Source of the DNA: Paenibacillus sp. YN15
Lineage (GTDB): Bacteria; Bacillota; Bacilli; Paenibacillales; NBRC-103111
DNA length: 64,000 nucleotides
NCBI RefSeq assembly: GCF_003285005.1
Contig: NZ_QMFA01000029.1
Span: 1-64,000 of the forward strand
Direction of reading: 5' to 3'
Every line of letters starts with the position of its first letter. Position 1 is the stretch's first letter. Below the pieces are notes generated by a model, which was not told where the DNA came from, searched no databases, and was given only the letters and a program-made list of their open reading frames with translations. A program made the position numbers and the translations under genes. Positions 63,907 to 64,000 of this stretch are shown one piece after another.

Positions 63907-64000
63907 TCATAGCTGCGATATGGGGAAATCAAAATAGGTAGTGGGATAGGGCTCATTTTTCAAGGTGTAATGCCACCATTCATAATCGTAGGAATTAAAA
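63907..64000 (-). CDS. VanX-like D-alanyl-D-alanine dipeptidase, C-terminal fragment (partial)
   Basis: The minus-strand frame from the right edge to TGA at 63907-63909 reads YDYEWWHYTLKNEPYPTTYF, then DFPISQL and stop. EWWHYTL followed by EPYP is the C-terminal signature of M15D dipeptidases such as VanX, including the catalytic Glu and a zinc-ligand His. The rest of the gene is outside the window, so full length and context cannot be judged. These enzymes hydrolyse D-Ala-D-Ala; in non-resistant bacteria they serve in peptidoglycan recycling. Confidence 0.85.
   Translation of the reverse strand, partial: FNSYDYEWWHYTLKNEPYPTTYFDFPISQL

Noticed and set aside
63687-63956. 89-residue open frame on the minus strand
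   Set aside because: It starts out of phase inside the VanX-like gene and then reads through repeat element C, so it is a chance frame.

Overview
The window looks like a chromosomal segment of a spore-forming, moderately GC-rich Firmicute of the Paenibacillaceae type. The grounds are gene order (alaS, ireB, ruvX, DUF1292 genes, mltG and the U32 pair), sigK, a BclB-like collagen protein, an Lpl/Ytc-type sugar importer with a YesMN-type two-component system, and an S-layer-anchored giant protein. I identified all genes by reading translated sequence. No database search was possible.

Layout. 1-499: 3' end of an Rpn-family nuclease gene. 496-8709: housekeeping block in which a consensus promoter and an Ala T-box lead into alaS, followed by ireB, ruvX, two DUF1292 genes, mltG and the tRNA hydroxylation pair trhP1/trhP2. 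8802-17884: two chemoreceptors, a class B PBP, a membrane-anchored parvulin foldase, the PPDK regulator and a rhomboid protease. 18009-23898 (minus strand): a 55-codon gene, an Nfn/GltA-type flavoprotein pair, an L,D-transpeptidase with a secreted partner, a J-like membrane protein and a Lon-PDZ (SepM) protease. 24210-26825: ribosomal protein L25/Ctc and an ABC exporter. 26892-36713: a lipoprotein, then a linearmycin-resistance-like ABC transporter (ATPase and two permeases) divergent from a kinase/regulator pair and a double-module hybrid kinase. 37246-41939: collagen-like spore-surface protein, PIG-V-type transferase, FNT channel and sigK. 42119-47600: AT-richer galactokinase-like gene, AraC regulator and GH38 alpha-mannosidase. 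47749-49272: hydrolase and XRE-AbrB regulator. 49471-63595: AraC-type response regulator, YesM-type kinase, two importer permeases, solute-binding lipoprotein and a 2275-residue secreted protein (DNRLRE, FN3, CE4-like and SLH regions). At the right edge is the C-terminus of a VanX-like D-Ala-D-Ala dipeptidase.

The most unusual non-coding structure is a roughly 180-bp element present three times (12950-13128, 36920-37100, 63636-63820). Each copy has four small units, two forward and two reverse, about 50 bp apart within each pair. Two copies share sequence closely. The third keeps the architecture but has a different core. Other points to check are a 42-bp tandem duplication with hairpins between the kinase and regulator genes, a C5-tract tandem array, a galactokinase homologue with an altered sugar-site signature, and the 49.4-63.6 kb sensing/uptake/surface-enzyme locus, whose central catalytic-looking domain I cannot name.
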